64,000 nt of DNA from Mucilaginibacter celer (GTDB taxonomy: Bacteria; Bacteroidota; Bacteroidia; Sphingobacteriales; Sphingobacteriaceae), in contig NZ_CP032869.1 in NCBI RefSeq assembly GCF_003576455.2, forward strand, positions 1,798,001 through 1,862,000, read 5' to 3'. The translations under genes and the position numbers were made by a program. Below are positions 55,203 to 64,000 of this stretch, piece after piece. How positions within the stretch are numbered: position 1 is the first letter of the stretch; every line of letters starts with the position of its first letter. Below the pieces are notes generated by a model that was given only the letters and a program-made list of their open reading frames with translations, searched no databases and was not told the origin of the DNA.

Positions 55203-57797
55203 ATGAACCTTAAACAATGTTTACTGATAAGTACATTATTTTTTAATACTATTTACGCAAGCGCACAGAAATTGCCCTATCAAAACCCAAAACTACCATC
55301 GGAAGTTAGGGCAAAAGATTTGGTGAAGCGGCTTACCCTTAAAGAAAAAGTGGGCCTGATGAAAGATATATCCGATGCGATACCCCGTTTCGGCATAAAA
55401 AAATTTAACTGGTGGAGCGAAGCGCTGCACGGTTATGCCAACCAGGGCCCGGTAACCGTATTCCCTGAACCTATAGGTATGGCAGCGTCCTTTGATGATC
55501 AGCTACTATTTCATGTTTTTGATGCTGTATCCGACGAGGCAAGAGCTAAAAACAATGATTACAAGAAAAAAGGGGAGAGCCAGCGTTTTCACGACTTATC
55601 TGTATGGACACCGAATGTCAATATCTTTCGCGATCCGCGTTGGGGGCGCGGGCAGGAAACTTACGGAGAGGACCCCTACCTTACCTCGCGCATGGGTGTG
55701 TCGGTTGTAAAGGGTTTGCAAGGGCCGGCGGATGGGCGATATCGTAAATTGCTGGCTTGCGCAAAGCACTACGCCGTACACTCAGGGCCGGAGTGGAGCC
55801 GCCACGAAATAAATATCAACAACGTAAGCGCGCGCGATTTATGGGAAACCTACCTGCCTGCATTTAAGTCGCTGGTTACCGAAGCCGATGTGCGCGAAGT
55901 GATGTGCGCCTACCAGCGGCTTGATGATGAACCCTGCTGCGGCAACAGCCGTTTGCTCGGCCAGATTTTACGGCAGGACTGGGGCTTTAAATACCTCGTA
56001 GTATCCGATTGCGGAGCCATTACCGATTTTTACCGCACTCATAAATCTTCGTCGGATGCTGCACATGCATCGGCTAAAGCGGTATTATCCGGTACTGATG
56101 TGGAATGCGTAGGCTATGCCTTTGACAAGATCCCGGATGCCGTTGCCCGCGGTTTAATCAGGGAAAAGGATATCGATGTTAGTGTAGTAAGGTTAATGAC
56201 CCAGCGCTTTGAATTAGGTGAGATGGATAAGGACGAATTAGTTCCGTGGACAAAGATCCCGCTTTCGGTAGTTAACTCACCTGCGCATCAAAAACTGGCG
56301 CTCGATATGGCACGTGAAACCATGACCTTGCTTCAAAACAAAAACAACATCCTGCCCTTAAGCAAAAAAGTTCAGAAAGTGGCAATAATTGGCCCTAACG
56401 CCGATGATTCGCCAATGCTTTGGGGCAACTATAACGGCACGCCTGCAAGTACCATCAATATTCTTGACGGGATCAGATCGAAATTAAGTCCCGGCCAGAT
56501 CATTTATGATAAGGCCTGCGATATAACCGACGATAAGGTTACCGAAACCGGTATTACTGAAAGTGGTGCGGATGGCCAGCCGGGTATCAAAGCCACTTAC
56601 TGGAATAATCGAAACATGGAGGGTAACCCCGTTATAACTACCCGGGTAACAGGGCCGATGTCGCTTACTACCTTCGGTGCGCACCAATTTGCCCAGGGTG
56701 TTAATACTGAAGATTTTTCAGCAAAGTATGAAACCGTTTATAAACCATCCATCACCGGCGATATTGTTTTTAAACTGGAATGCACCGGTTGGGGAGAACT
56801 GCTGATTGATGGAAAAACGGTATTGCGTAATGGTAGCTGGCGTTTAATTCCGGGGCGTTATGTACTACAGGCGGAGGCCGGGAAAAGCTATAAAGTTGAA
56901 TTGCGTTATAAGCAGCTCAACAACTGGGCTGCAAACCTGTTCTTTAACTTTGGTAAAGAAGTATCAATAACTTACGATGCGTTGATTAACAAGGTTAACG
57001 ATGCAGACGTAGTGATCTTTGCGGGCGGTATCTCGCCCCGCCTGGAAGGTGAAGAAATGCCTATTCAGTTACCCGGCTTCAAAGGCGGCGACCGTACCGA
57101 TATTGAATTGCCGGCCGTGCAACGCAACTGTCTTGCAGCGCTTAAAAACGCCGGCAAAAAGGTGGTGTTCATAAACTGTTCAGGATCAGCAGTTGGTCTC
57201 GTGCCCGAAACCGGTAATTGTGAAGCTATTTTACAGGCATGGTATGGAGGTGAATCTGGAGGGCAGGCAGTTGCCGATGTATTGTTTGGTGATTATGACC
57301 CTGCCGGCCATCTCCCGGTTACATTTTATAAAAGCATTAACCAACTGCCCGATTTTAGCGATTACCAAATGAAAGGGCGCACCTACCGCTTCCTGGATCA
57401 GGAACCTTTATTTCCATTTGGCTTCGGTTTAAGCTATACCACGTTTAGCATAGGTGATGCAAAGCTGAGTAAAAATACTATTAGTGCTAACGAAACAGTA
57501 CAGTTATCGGTACCCGTAAATAACACCGGCAGGCGTGATGGTACAGAAATATTGCAGGTTTACGTTCATAAAATTGGCGATACCGATGGGCCTGTTAAAA
57601 CCTTACGGGCCTTTAAGCGCGTGGCCCTGCCTGCGGGAAAGACTGCCCTGGCAGCTATTAATTTACCGCCAAAGTCCTTTGAATTTTTTGATGCTGAAAA
57701 CGGTGTGGTAAAGGTATCTCCGGGTGATTATGAAGTGCTTTATGGCAGCAGTTCGGACAAGGTTGATTTAAAGGCTGTTAAGCTATCTATTAAATAG
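55203..57797 (+). CDS. GH3 beta-xylosidase/beta-glucosidase with inserted PA14 domain
   Basis: The ATG at 55203 (MNLKQCLLIS) gives a signal peptide ending near YASAQ; an upstream in-frame ATG at 55152 is less likely. The N-terminal GH3 barrel contains FPEPIGMAASFD, ARNN-like RAKNND, RDPRWGRGQETYGEDPY, LACAKHYAVHSGPE and the nucleophile in VVSDCGAI (Asp269). The C-terminal GH3 domain is interrupted at about residues 455-600 by a PA14 domain (IKATYWNNRNMEG, GWGELLIDGKTV). A fibronectin-III-like domain ends the protein. The motif set resembles bacterial xylan 1,4-beta-xylosidases. It likely converts xylooligosaccharides to xylose in the periplasm. Confidence 0.9.
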   Translation: MNLKQCLLISTLFFNTIYASAQKLPYQNPKLPSEVRAKDLVKRLTLKEKVGLMKDISDAIPRFGIKKFNWWSEALHGYANQGPVTVFPEPIGMAASFDDQLLFHVFDAVSDEARAKNNDYKKKGESQRFHDLSVWTPNVNIFRDPRWGRGQETYGEDPYLTSRMGVSVVKGLQGPADGRYRKLLACAKHYAVHSGPEWSRHEININNVSARDLWETYLPAFKSLVTEADVREVMCAYQRLDDEPCCGNSRLLGQILRQDWGFKYLVVSDCGAITDFYRTHKSSSDAAHASAKAVLSGTDVECVGYAFDKIPDAVARGLIREKDIDVSVVRLMTQRFELGEMDKDELVPWTKIPLSVVNSPAHQKLALDMARETMTLLQNKNNILPLSKKVQKVAIIGPNADDSPMLWGNYNGTPASTINILDGIRSKLSPGQIIYDKACDITDDKVTETGITESGADGQPGIKATYWNNRNMEGNPVITTRVTGPMSLTTFGAHQFAQGVNTEDFSAKYETVYKPSITGDIVFKLECTGWGELLIDGKTVLRNGSWRLIPGRYVLQAEAGKSYKVELRYKQLNNWAANLFFNFGKEVSITYDALINKVNDADVVIFAGGISPRLEGEEMPIQLPGFKGGDRTDIELPAVQRNCLAALKNAGKKVVFINCSGSAVGLVPETGNCEAILQAWYGGESGGQAVADVLFGDYDPAGHLPVTFYKSINQLPDFSDYQMKGRTYRFLDQEPLFPFGFGLSYTTFSIGDAKLSKNTISANETVQLSVPVNNTGRRDGTEILQVYVHKIGDTDGPVKTLRAFKRVALPAGKTALAAINLPPKSFEFFDAENGVVKVSPGDYEVLYGSSSDKVDLKAVKLSIK

Positions 57798-57903
57798 TAT
57801 AACTCTATATATAACACATAAATATATATTTCATTGGCAGGCAACGTTTTTTACGCTTGTTATCTGCATAAAACTTTTCTTCTCTACTTTAAAAATTGGT
57901 TAT

Positions 57904-57930
57904 AGGACAGCGCGAGGCTGTCCTTTTTCG
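57904..57930 (+). terminator. Rho-independent terminator after GH3
   Basis: AGGACAGC (57904-57911) pairs with GCTGTCCT (57917-57924) around a 5-nt loop and is followed by TTTTTCG. It lies about 105 nt after the GH3 stop and ends that transcript. Confidence 0.85.
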
Positions 57931-59086
57931 TTTTATTGATACGTGCAGTACAATTAACTTAGGCCGGTAGGAGGCATTTGGCCTGTGTTTAATTTTAATG
58001 GTTCAAGGCCGTTTATCCTGCCCCTGGTTTTCGCAAAAGCACCCGCTTCTGCCATGCTGCGTATAACCGATACAATCACCAGTTAGTTACATTTTTGGTA
58101 CTGTAAATAGATTATTAATTGTGTAAATAACACTTATATTTTAAAGGTAGTTACTTTGTATTCAATCGATTGCTAAATGTTACACTTCGTACTTTATTTT
58201 CTTCCTATTTGTTTTTAATTTATTTTAAAAAGATGTTTTTAGGGGAGATAGACTGAATCACCATCAAATTGAAAAAATGAAATTTTTTCTTGTGTTATTT
58301 TAACAGTTAATTTTCCTTGTCTAATAAGCCGGTTTGATTGGTTTGTTAACGGATACACATGTTTGATAAACCAATAACAAAAGGCTTAAGCCTGGTTTTT
58401 TCTTATTGTTTTTTTAATTAAGTACTTGGTTATAAGTAATTTAATTGAATTTTCAACTATGCAGCTGAATCCCAATAAAACAGATTTTTATAACGCTACA
58501 ACTCATGTTCGCCGGTTAAAATACAATAATTTGAGGGCCTGCCGTTAAACAAATGTTGTAAGATTAAGATAAATATTGCGCTACCGCCCCGGCCGCGAAA
58601 GATACTTTTACTCCTGTTGTTACAAACAACCTGAAGGTTTTGTAACCCAACGGTCCGTTAGCATAACGGATTACCCAATTATAAACATGTTAAAATAATA
58701 GCGTACTCGTTCATGGCATCTGTTGCTTCACCTGCAATATGATAAATGATTTAAGCTCTTGAATATCCGGTTGATTAAACGTCAGGCCCGATCCGTCAAT
58801 GAGATGTTGTTTGAATTTGAAATTAATAACACCTAAATATCAATTATCAACCATTAACCACTAACAAGAAAATTATGACAAGACACAAGAAAGATTTTCA
58901 GATCCGGGATAAATACGGAACGCTTCAATCCGGTATTACCCGCCTGGCCATTTAATTACAGGCGGATCTCTATAAAGAGATATCAGAATAGTTTTTAAGC
59001 AGAAAGCGCTTAAACGATGAGGAGGATGTTGTGCAGACAATAAGCCGGCGTTTTTCAATCGAATCGAAATTTTAAAACTTAACAAC
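57931..59086. other. Intergenic region upstream of the third complete SusC/SusD pair
   Basis: Mostly AT-rich non-coding sequence. A less AT-rich patch at 57954-58082 has an open frame on the minus strand (about 42 codons with no ATG near its 5' end, stop at 57954) that could be a gene remnant. A hairpin GTTACAAA/TTTGTAAC spans 58619-58646 and an operator-like palindrome lies at 58654-58670. A 26-codon frame at 58875-58955 ends far from SusC and is not supported as a gene. I found no exact TAnnTTTG promoter. Confidence 0.5.
58654..58670. promoter_or_regulatory. Operator-like palindrome upstream of SusC
   Basis: TCCGTTA and TAACGGA form perfect 7-bp arms around GCA. It lies about 420 bp upstream of the SusC start at 59087 in the only long non-coding stretch preceding this pair, so it may be a regulator site. 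The binder is unknown. Confidence 0.3.
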
Positions 59087-62000
59087 ATGAAGTATTCTTT
59101 ACAAAAAATTTATAATAAAAGGTGGCGTTATGCTACGCTCATCCTAACAGGATGCACGTTAGCTATGCCATCGGTGTCAAATGCCCGTATCGCTGGTTCG
59201 GCAAGTTTGGTAAAAGGCGGTATCATTACCGAAAGCGGTGTTTTGAACCTTAAGCCTGCATTTAATGTAACAGGTAAGGTAACAGACGAAGATAACCTGC
59301 CGCTGCCTGGTGTGGCGGTTGCTATAAAAGGCACCACACAGGGTGTTACTACCGATGCCAATGGTAATTTTAAAATATCGGTACCCGGAAATTCCGCGGT
59401 GCTGGTTTTTAAATTAGTGGGCTTTAGTCAGCAGGAGATTACGGTTAACAGCGGTACTGAGCTTAAAGTGCAAATGAAAAAAGATACCAAAAATCTTGAA
59501 GAGGTTGTAGTGGTTGGTTACGGATCGCAAAAACGTGCCAAAGTAACAGGTGCGGTATCATCAGTTAGCGGTAAAACCCTGGCTTCATTACCGGTGGGTG
59601 GTATTGAAGGTTTACAGGGCCGTATTTCTGGTCTTACTGTAACAAACAACGGTGGGCCGGGAACCGGTGCCATCATTTCATTGCGTGGTATCAGCTCGGT
59701 AAACTTCGGATCTGATCCCTTGTATATCGTTGATGGATATCCGGGCAGCCTTACAGGCGTTGATATTAAAGATATTCAAAGTATTGACGTGTTGAAAGAT
59801 GCCAGCGCCGCGGCAATCTATGGTTCACGTGGTACAAACGGCGTTATTATCATCACTACAAAAAAAGGTAATAACAACACCCGCACAGAAGTTGTTATTG
59901 ATTCATATTACGGCTTGCAAAACGTTATTAAAAAATACGATCTGCTTAATACACAGCAGTACCTGCAATATGAACGCGCGCTTAACGGCTCGGCCGGGAT
60001 AGCGTTGCCGCCACGTCTGCAGTCGGAAAACTTTAACAAGCCAATTTATGCTGGTGCTTCTCAAACCTTCGCCCAAACCAATACCAACTGGCAGGACGAA
60101 TATTTTAGAAGCAATGCGCCGATACAACAGCACAATGTTGCATTGAGCGGTGGTAATGCAATATCCCGTTTCTACACTTCGGCAAATTACTTTGATCATC
60201 AGGGTATTGCCCAGGGCTTAACTGCAAATCACAAGGCTTTCCGTGCCAATTCTGATCATACCATCAGCAAGTTTCTGTCGTTTGGCGAAACATTTAACGT
60301 TAGTGTAAATCATCAGCGTTATGGTGTTGATGCCGGTAATCGTAGTGCCATCACCAATGTGGTTAGGATGCAACCTTATCTGCCTGTTTACAACCCTAAT
60401 AACGCAGGCGGATTTATGGGGCCACAAAACAGTTTCGACGGTTCGGATCCAACCAACCCTATTGAAGCTGCCAAACTGATCAATAATACCAATCACGGAT
60501 TCACGCTGCACGGTAATGCTTATGCCACGCTTAAATTTACCTCGTGGTTAAACTTTAAGTCAATTTATGGTATTGACTATAGCACCAATCAAAACAATAC
60601 CTACACGCCTATTTATAATGACGGGGGTACTTCCCAATCACCAACCGCCGTTATTAACTACGGCAGAAGCACAGGCACCACGCAACTGTATTCGCAACAG
60701 CTTACTTTCGATAAAACGTTTATCGGCAAGCACCACGTAAATGCCGTTTTAGTTTATGAAGCTCAAAGCTCTCGCGGCGATAACCAGGTATCATCAGGTA
60801 ATCAAAATACCAATACGGTAAAAACGCTTAACGGTGCTACCAACCTTTACACTAACTACACTTATGGCACCAACCTGCTCGTGTCTGAAGTAGCCCGCGT
60901 TGGATATGATTTTGAGGGTAAATATCTTATTTCCGGTTCTATCCGTCGTGACGGTTTGTCGGTATTTGCGCCGGGGCACAAACATGAAAGCTTCCCGGCC
61001 GCGTCTTTAGGATGGAAGGTAGATCAGGAAAATTTCATGAAAGGGCTCAAGTCGGTTTCGTCATTGAAACTTAGGGCCGGTTACGGTGTAACAGGTATTA
61101 ATGGTACAGTATTAGGTAATTATCCTTATTTGCAGCCTATATCATCTAACATTGCTACTTATCCCTTCAATGGTTCACTGGGCGATCTTGGAAATGCATC
61201 GTTTTACAGCGGTTTAAGTAATCTCGATCTTTCGTGGGAAACAACCAAACAAACCAATATCGGTTTGGATCTGGGTTTATTCCAGGAAGCCATTACCATA
61301 TCTGCAGAGGTTTATACCAGGAAAACCGATAATCTTTTGTTAACGGTACCTACGCCGCCAAGCTTTGGTTTTAATGGTGCCGGAACCCTGGCCAACGTAG
61401 GATCAATGCGCAACCGCGGGTTTGAGATCACCTTAGGGTATCATAAAACAAGCGGTGAGTTCAAATACGATATTAACGGAACTTTTGCACTCAACAGAAA
61501 TAAAGTTTTAACGCTTAGCACTGCCAATGCATCAATTACCGCAGGCGGTGATGCAGATTATGGCGGCGGCGGCCCGATAACCAATACAGTAGTTGGCCAA
61601 CCGGTTCAGTCATTCTTTGGCCTTGTTACAGATGGGATTTTTCAAAACGCTGCCGAGGTTGCAAGCGCGGCTAAGCAAACAGGAGCTGCTCCGGGCGATA
61701 TCAGGTTTAAGGATATAAATCATGATGGTGTTATCAACGACGCCGACCGTACTTTTATCGGTAGTTACCTGCCTAAATTCACCTATTCGTTAAACTATTC
61801 GGCATCTTATAAAAATTTCGATGCTGTGGTATTTTTCCAGGGTGTTTATGGCAATAAGATCTTCAATGCAGAAAGGATCATCCTGGAAGGTATGCCAAGG
61901 CTTTTTAACGCCGGTACTAATGTTTTAAGGGCCTGGACACCTTCAAATACCAATACAGATATTCCGCGCGCCATTTCAGGCGACCCGAACGGTAATAAAA

Positions 62001-62278
62001 ACCCATCTACCAGGTGGATTGAGAGCGGGTCATACCTGCGCGTTAAAAACATGCAGATTGGTTATAATTTCCCTGCTGCCTGGTTAAGATCAAAAACAGA
62101 CAATGCGTTAAACAGGCTCAGGATTTATCTGGCATCAACCAATCTTTTAACATTTACAAAATACAAAGGTCTTGATCCGGAAATCGGCTCTCGTAACGGT
62201 ACCTTAACCAATGGTATTGATTACGGACAGTACCCGCAACCGCGAACAGTTCAGTTGGGCTTGCAGGCAACCTTTTAA
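59087..62278 (+). CDS. SusC-like TonB-dependent transporter, third complete pair's SusC
   Basis: An N-terminal signal region (YATLILTGCTLAMPSVSNA) precedes a carboxypeptidase-regulatory-like domain at about residues 58-135 (VTGKVTDEDNLPLPGVAVAI). The TonB-box region is EEVVVVGYGSQKR, the plug has GIEGLQGRISGLTV, PLYIVDGYPG and IDVLKDASAAAIYGSRGTNG, and the barrel ends with PQPRTVQLGLQATF. It is full length at 1063 residues. The nearest enzyme genes are GH3 and the xylan locus, so xylooligosaccharide import is the best guess (inference). SusD follows 24 bp later. Confidence 0.93.
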   Translation: MKYSLQKIYNKRWRYATLILTGCTLAMPSVSNARIAGSASLVKGGIITESGVLNLKPAFNVTGKVTDEDNLPLPGVAVAIKGTTQGVTTDANGNFKISVPGNSAVLVFKLVGFSQQEITVNSGTELKVQMKKDTKNLEEVVVVGYGSQKRAKVTGAVSSVSGKTLASLPVGGIEGLQGRISGLTVTNNGGPGTGAIISLRGISSVNFGSDPLYIVDGYPGSLTGVDIKDIQSIDVLKDASAAAIYGSRGTNGVIIITTKKGNNNTRTEVVIDSYYGLQNVIKKYDLLNTQQYLQYERALNGSAGIALPPRLQSENFNKPIYAGASQTFAQTNTNWQDEYFRSNAPIQQHNVALSGGNAISRFYTSANYFDHQGIAQGLTANHKAFRANSDHTISKFLSFGETFNVSVNHQRYGVDAGNRSAITNVVRMQPYLPVYNPNNAGGFMGPQNSFDGSDPTNPIEAAKLINNTNHGFTLHGNAYATLKFTSWLNFKSIYGIDYSTNQNNTYTPIYNDGGTSQSPTAVINYGRSTGTTQLYSQQLTFDKTFIGKHHVNAVLVYEAQSSRGDNQVSSGNQNTNTVKTLNGATNLYTNYTYGTNLLVSEVARVGYDFEGKYLISGSIRRDGLSVFAPGHKHESFPAASLGWKVDQENFMKGLKSVSSLKLRAGYGVTGINGTVLGNYPYLQPISSNIATYPFNGSLGDLGNASFYSGLSNLDLSWETTKQTNIGLDLGLFQEAITISAEVYTRKTDNLLLTVPTPPSFGFNGAGTLANVGSMRNRGFEITLGYHKTSGEFKYDINGTFALNRNKVLTLSTANASITAGGDADYGGGGPITNTVVGQPVQSFFGLVTDGIFQNAAEVASAAKQTGAAPGDIRFKDINHDGVINDADRTFIGSYLPKFTYSLNYSASYKNFDAVVFFQGVYGNKIFNAERIILEGMPRLFNAGTNVLRAWTPSNTNTDIPRAISGDPNGNKNPSTRWIESGSYLRVKNMQIGYNFPAAWLRSKTDNALNRLRIYLASTNLLTFTKYKGLDPEIGSRNGTLTNGIDYGQYPQPRTVQLGLQATF

Positions 62279-62302
62279 CGATTAATTTAAAAAGATATAG
62301 CG

Positions 62303-63862
62303 ATGAAAACTAAAAAAATATTCGTATGGTCAGCCCTTACAGCTATTATTGTAACGGCTACGGTTAACTCCTGCAAAAAAGGATCTCTTAACACCAGCGA
62401 CCCTAATAACGTAACAACAGACCAATATTATAAAACCAGCGATCAGTTAACCAAGGGGGTAAATGCCATTTATGTTGCCATCCACTCGGTAGGCCTGGTA
62501 TCACGCGAGTGGTTTTTTATTCATGACCTCAGGAGCGATGAGGTTGCAAGCGGCGGCGGACAACTTGAAGCGCCAAGGGGACAGATGCTTAATGGCAATA
62601 CTGATCCAACCAATTCGGTAATGAACTCGGTGTGGAACAACTGGTACACCGTAATTTTCAGGGCAAATGTGGCCATTCAAAACGGACCATCCGTAACTGA
62701 TAACGCGGCCCTGCGAGACAGATTGATTGGCGAAGCTAAATTTTTGCGTGCCTGGGCTTATTTCGACCTTGTTTCGCAATGGGGTGGGGTGCCACTTCTT
62801 ACTGCGCCTGTTAAAACAGCCAGCGATTTTCAGCCGCGCGCTTCTGAAGCTGAGGTTTATGCCGTAATTATTAAGGATCTTCAGGATGCAGCAGCAGTAC
62901 TGCCCGAAAAAACCGGTACTGATAAGGGGCGCGCAACAGCTTCGGCAGCAAATGCCATGCTGGGCCGTGTGTTGATGCAAACAGGCGACTACGCCGGTGC
63001 AAAAGCAGCGCTTTTAAAAATCCCGACTACCGGAACAAACGGTTACTCGTTAACCAGCAGGTACCTGGATAACTTTGAAGAGGAAACGGAGTTTAACAGC
63101 GAATCTATTTTCGAGATTGTATTTGTTGACAAGAACGATGGCGGCTTTAACTGGGGTGGCGACAGCCCAACCGAAGCACAAACCACCGTGCGTAACCAGG
63201 AGTATAACCCAATTGCCTGGAGAAACCTGATCCCCTCAAATAAACTGATCAACGAGTTTGAGAACACCGCAACAGGTGCGGCCAAATCCGATCCCCGTTT
63301 TCACTATACCTGTTATCAAAGCGGCGATACCTATAACAAAGGTGCGTCGATACTTACAGATGGTGATCAGAATGGTAACTCTTCTGTAATGAACGGCGTT
63401 ACTAAAAAAATCAGCTTCCGTAAATCTATGATCATTTACAAGGAAGGTTTACCGGCGGCAGGTTTCCACCCGGGTGGCAACAACCAGCGCATCATTCGTT
63501 ATGCCGAGGTTATACTGATGCTGGCCGAATGCGAAAACGAGCTGGGTAATACAGCAGCAGCAGTTAATTACCTTAATATGATCCGTGCCCGTGCAGATGT
63601 TGCTATGCCTGCTTATCCAACGGCGCAATTTCCGGTTGGTTCAAAAGCTGACGTAGTGAAAGCCATTATGCACGAAAAAATGGTAGAAATGGGTTGCGAG
63701 GAAGTGAGAAATATCGATATCCTTCGCTGGAGGAAAAAGCAATATTTCACTACCGATCCGTTCCCATATTTCAGAAAAGGCAGGGATGAACTGTTGCCAA
63801 TTCCGCAATCTGAGCTGGATAATAACCCTAAAGTAAACGGGCATCAAAACCCTGGCTATTAA
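62303..63862 (+). CDS. SusD-like surface lipoprotein paired with the preceding SusC
   Basis: The lipobox is TVNSC (Cys24) followed by KKGSLNTSDPNNVT, as in many SusD proteins. Core motifs are IGEAKFLRAWAYFDLVSQWG, GVPLLTAPV, YAEVILMLAECENELGN, NMIRARAD and HEKMVEMGCEEVRNIDILRWR, ending in NPGY. The length, 519, is normal. It should bind the glycan at the surface and cap the SusC encoded 24 bp upstream. It is followed by a terminator hairpin and then another secreted-protein start. Confidence 0.92.
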   Translation: MKTKKIFVWSALTAIIVTATVNSCKKGSLNTSDPNNVTTDQYYKTSDQLTKGVNAIYVAIHSVGLVSREWFFIHDLRSDEVASGGGQLEAPRGQMLNGNTDPTNSVMNSVWNNWYTVIFRANVAIQNGPSVTDNAALRDRLIGEAKFLRAWAYFDLVSQWGGVPLLTAPVKTASDFQPRASEAEVYAVIIKDLQDAAAVLPEKTGTDKGRATASAANAMLGRVLMQTGDYAGAKAALLKIPTTGTNGYSLTSRYLDNFEEETEFNSESIFEIVFVDKNDGGFNWGGDSPTEAQTTVRNQEYNPIAWRNLIPSNKLINEFENTATGAAKSDPRFHYTCYQSGDTYNKGASILTDGDQNGNSSVMNGVTKKISFRKSMIIYKEGLPAAGFHPGGNNQRIIRYAEVILMLAECENELGNTAAAVNYLNMIRARADVAMPAYPTAQFPVGSKADVVKAIMHEKMVEMGCEEVRNIDILRWRKKQYFTTDPFPYFRKGRDELLPIPQSELDNNPKVNGHQNPGY

Positions 63863-63918
63863 TAGTTAAATTGCAGATACTATAACAGTTAAATAGTATT
63901 TATTTCAGTACTTGTTAA

Positions 63919-63952
63919 AAAAGATAGGCTGTGCATAGCAGCCTATCTTTTC
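63919..63952. terminator. Rho-independent terminator or attenuator after SusD
   Basis: AAAAGATAGGCTG (63919-63931) pairs perfectly with CAGCCTATCTTTT (63939-63951) around a 7-nt loop; the T-tract is part of the right arm. It lies 57 bp after the SusD stop and only about 20 bp before the next start codon, so it may lower expression of downstream genes relative to SusC/SusD. Confidence 0.8.
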
Positions 63953-63970
63953 CGTATAAACCAATTATAG

Positions 63971-64000
63971 ATGAAGAAATTTTACCCTGCTTTACTACTG
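63971..64000 (+). CDS. Start of a further secreted protein (partial)
   Basis: An ATG at 63971 opens MKKFYPALLL, the start of a typical signal peptide or lipoprotein signal, and the window ends ten codons in. The location directly behind a SusC/SusD pair suggests a SusE/F-like lipoprotein or an enzyme of the same locus. Nothing else can be said from ten residues. Confidence 0.5.
   Translation, partial: MKKFYPALLL

Noticed and set aside
58875..58955. 26-codon frame upstream of the third complete SusC/SusD pair
   Set aside because: It lacks regulatory codon runs or a nearby attenuator-like structure. It might be a relic of a SusC signal peptide, but nothing supports translation.

Overview
The window comes from a Bacteroidota genome, most likely a Sphingobacteriaceae member such as Mucilaginibacter or Pedobacter (inference). 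Support: three complete SusC/SusD pairs plus a fourth at the right edge, many Cys-anchored lipoproteins, a one-protein hybrid two-component regulator of the reg_prop/Y_Y_Y/HisKA/REC/AraC type, Bacteroidota-type promoters (TTTG-N19-TAnnTTTG), few Shine-Dalgarno sites, and several carbohydrate-active enzymes. I saw no tRNA, rRNA, CRISPR array, transposase or phage gene.

Layout. (1) 1-1821, minus: the 5' part of a gene that fuses an N-terminal membrane region, an AraC-type DNA-binding domain and an FtsX/MacB-type ABC permease in one frame; it runs off the left edge. (2) 2194-20152, minus: nine genes forming two successive SusC-SusD-fasciclin lipoprotein modules, followed by a beta-propeller-like lipoprotein, a degenerate alkaline-phosphatase-fold/LamG lipoprotein, a DUF1735-like/PA14 lipoprotein and a PKD/discoidin-like lipoprotein. 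No glycosidase, peptidase or esterase with an intact active site is visible in it. (3) 20153-21796: long divergent intergenic region. (4) 21387-34003, plus: a near-consensus promoter, a 31-codon ORF ending in CMCCCCK, a leader with mutually exclusive hairpins, then SusC, SusD, two paralogous DoxX-like membrane proteins, an FAD-dependent phytoene-desaturase-like oxidoreductase, a YeiH-type transporter, a membrane-anchored c-type cytochrome and a Tat-exported SoxC-like sulfite dehydrogenase. I read this as an operon for uptake and oxidation of a sulfur compound, possibly controlled through Cys codons in the leader. (5) 34166-44750, minus: seven xylan/arabinoxylan genes (GH43 with lectin-like tail, non-catalytic module protein, GH51, GH43, GH10, GH43, double CE1 esterase). 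(6) 45226-57797: GH9 glucanase, CBM48-CE1 esterase, the hybrid two-component regulator, a nested palindromic repeat, a CE6/SASA-type esterase and a GH3 with inserted PA14. (7) 59087-64000, plus: a SusC/SusD pair and the first codons of a further secreted protein.

How the parts work together. Regions 5-7 resemble a xylan utilization locus: GH10 cuts the backbone, GH43 and GH51 remove arabinose and xylose, CE1 and CE6 remove feruloyl or acetyl groups, GH3 finishes the oligomers, and the hybrid regulator probably senses a xylan-derived oligosaccharide. The SusC/SusD pair at 59-64 kb may be its importer. Region 4 is the most novel candidate: a TonB-dependent importer coupled to periplasmic sulfite oxidation behind a polycysteine leader ORF. 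Region 2 is the second candidate: a recurring-looking surface lipoprotein block of unknown ligand with no obvious catalytic cargo.
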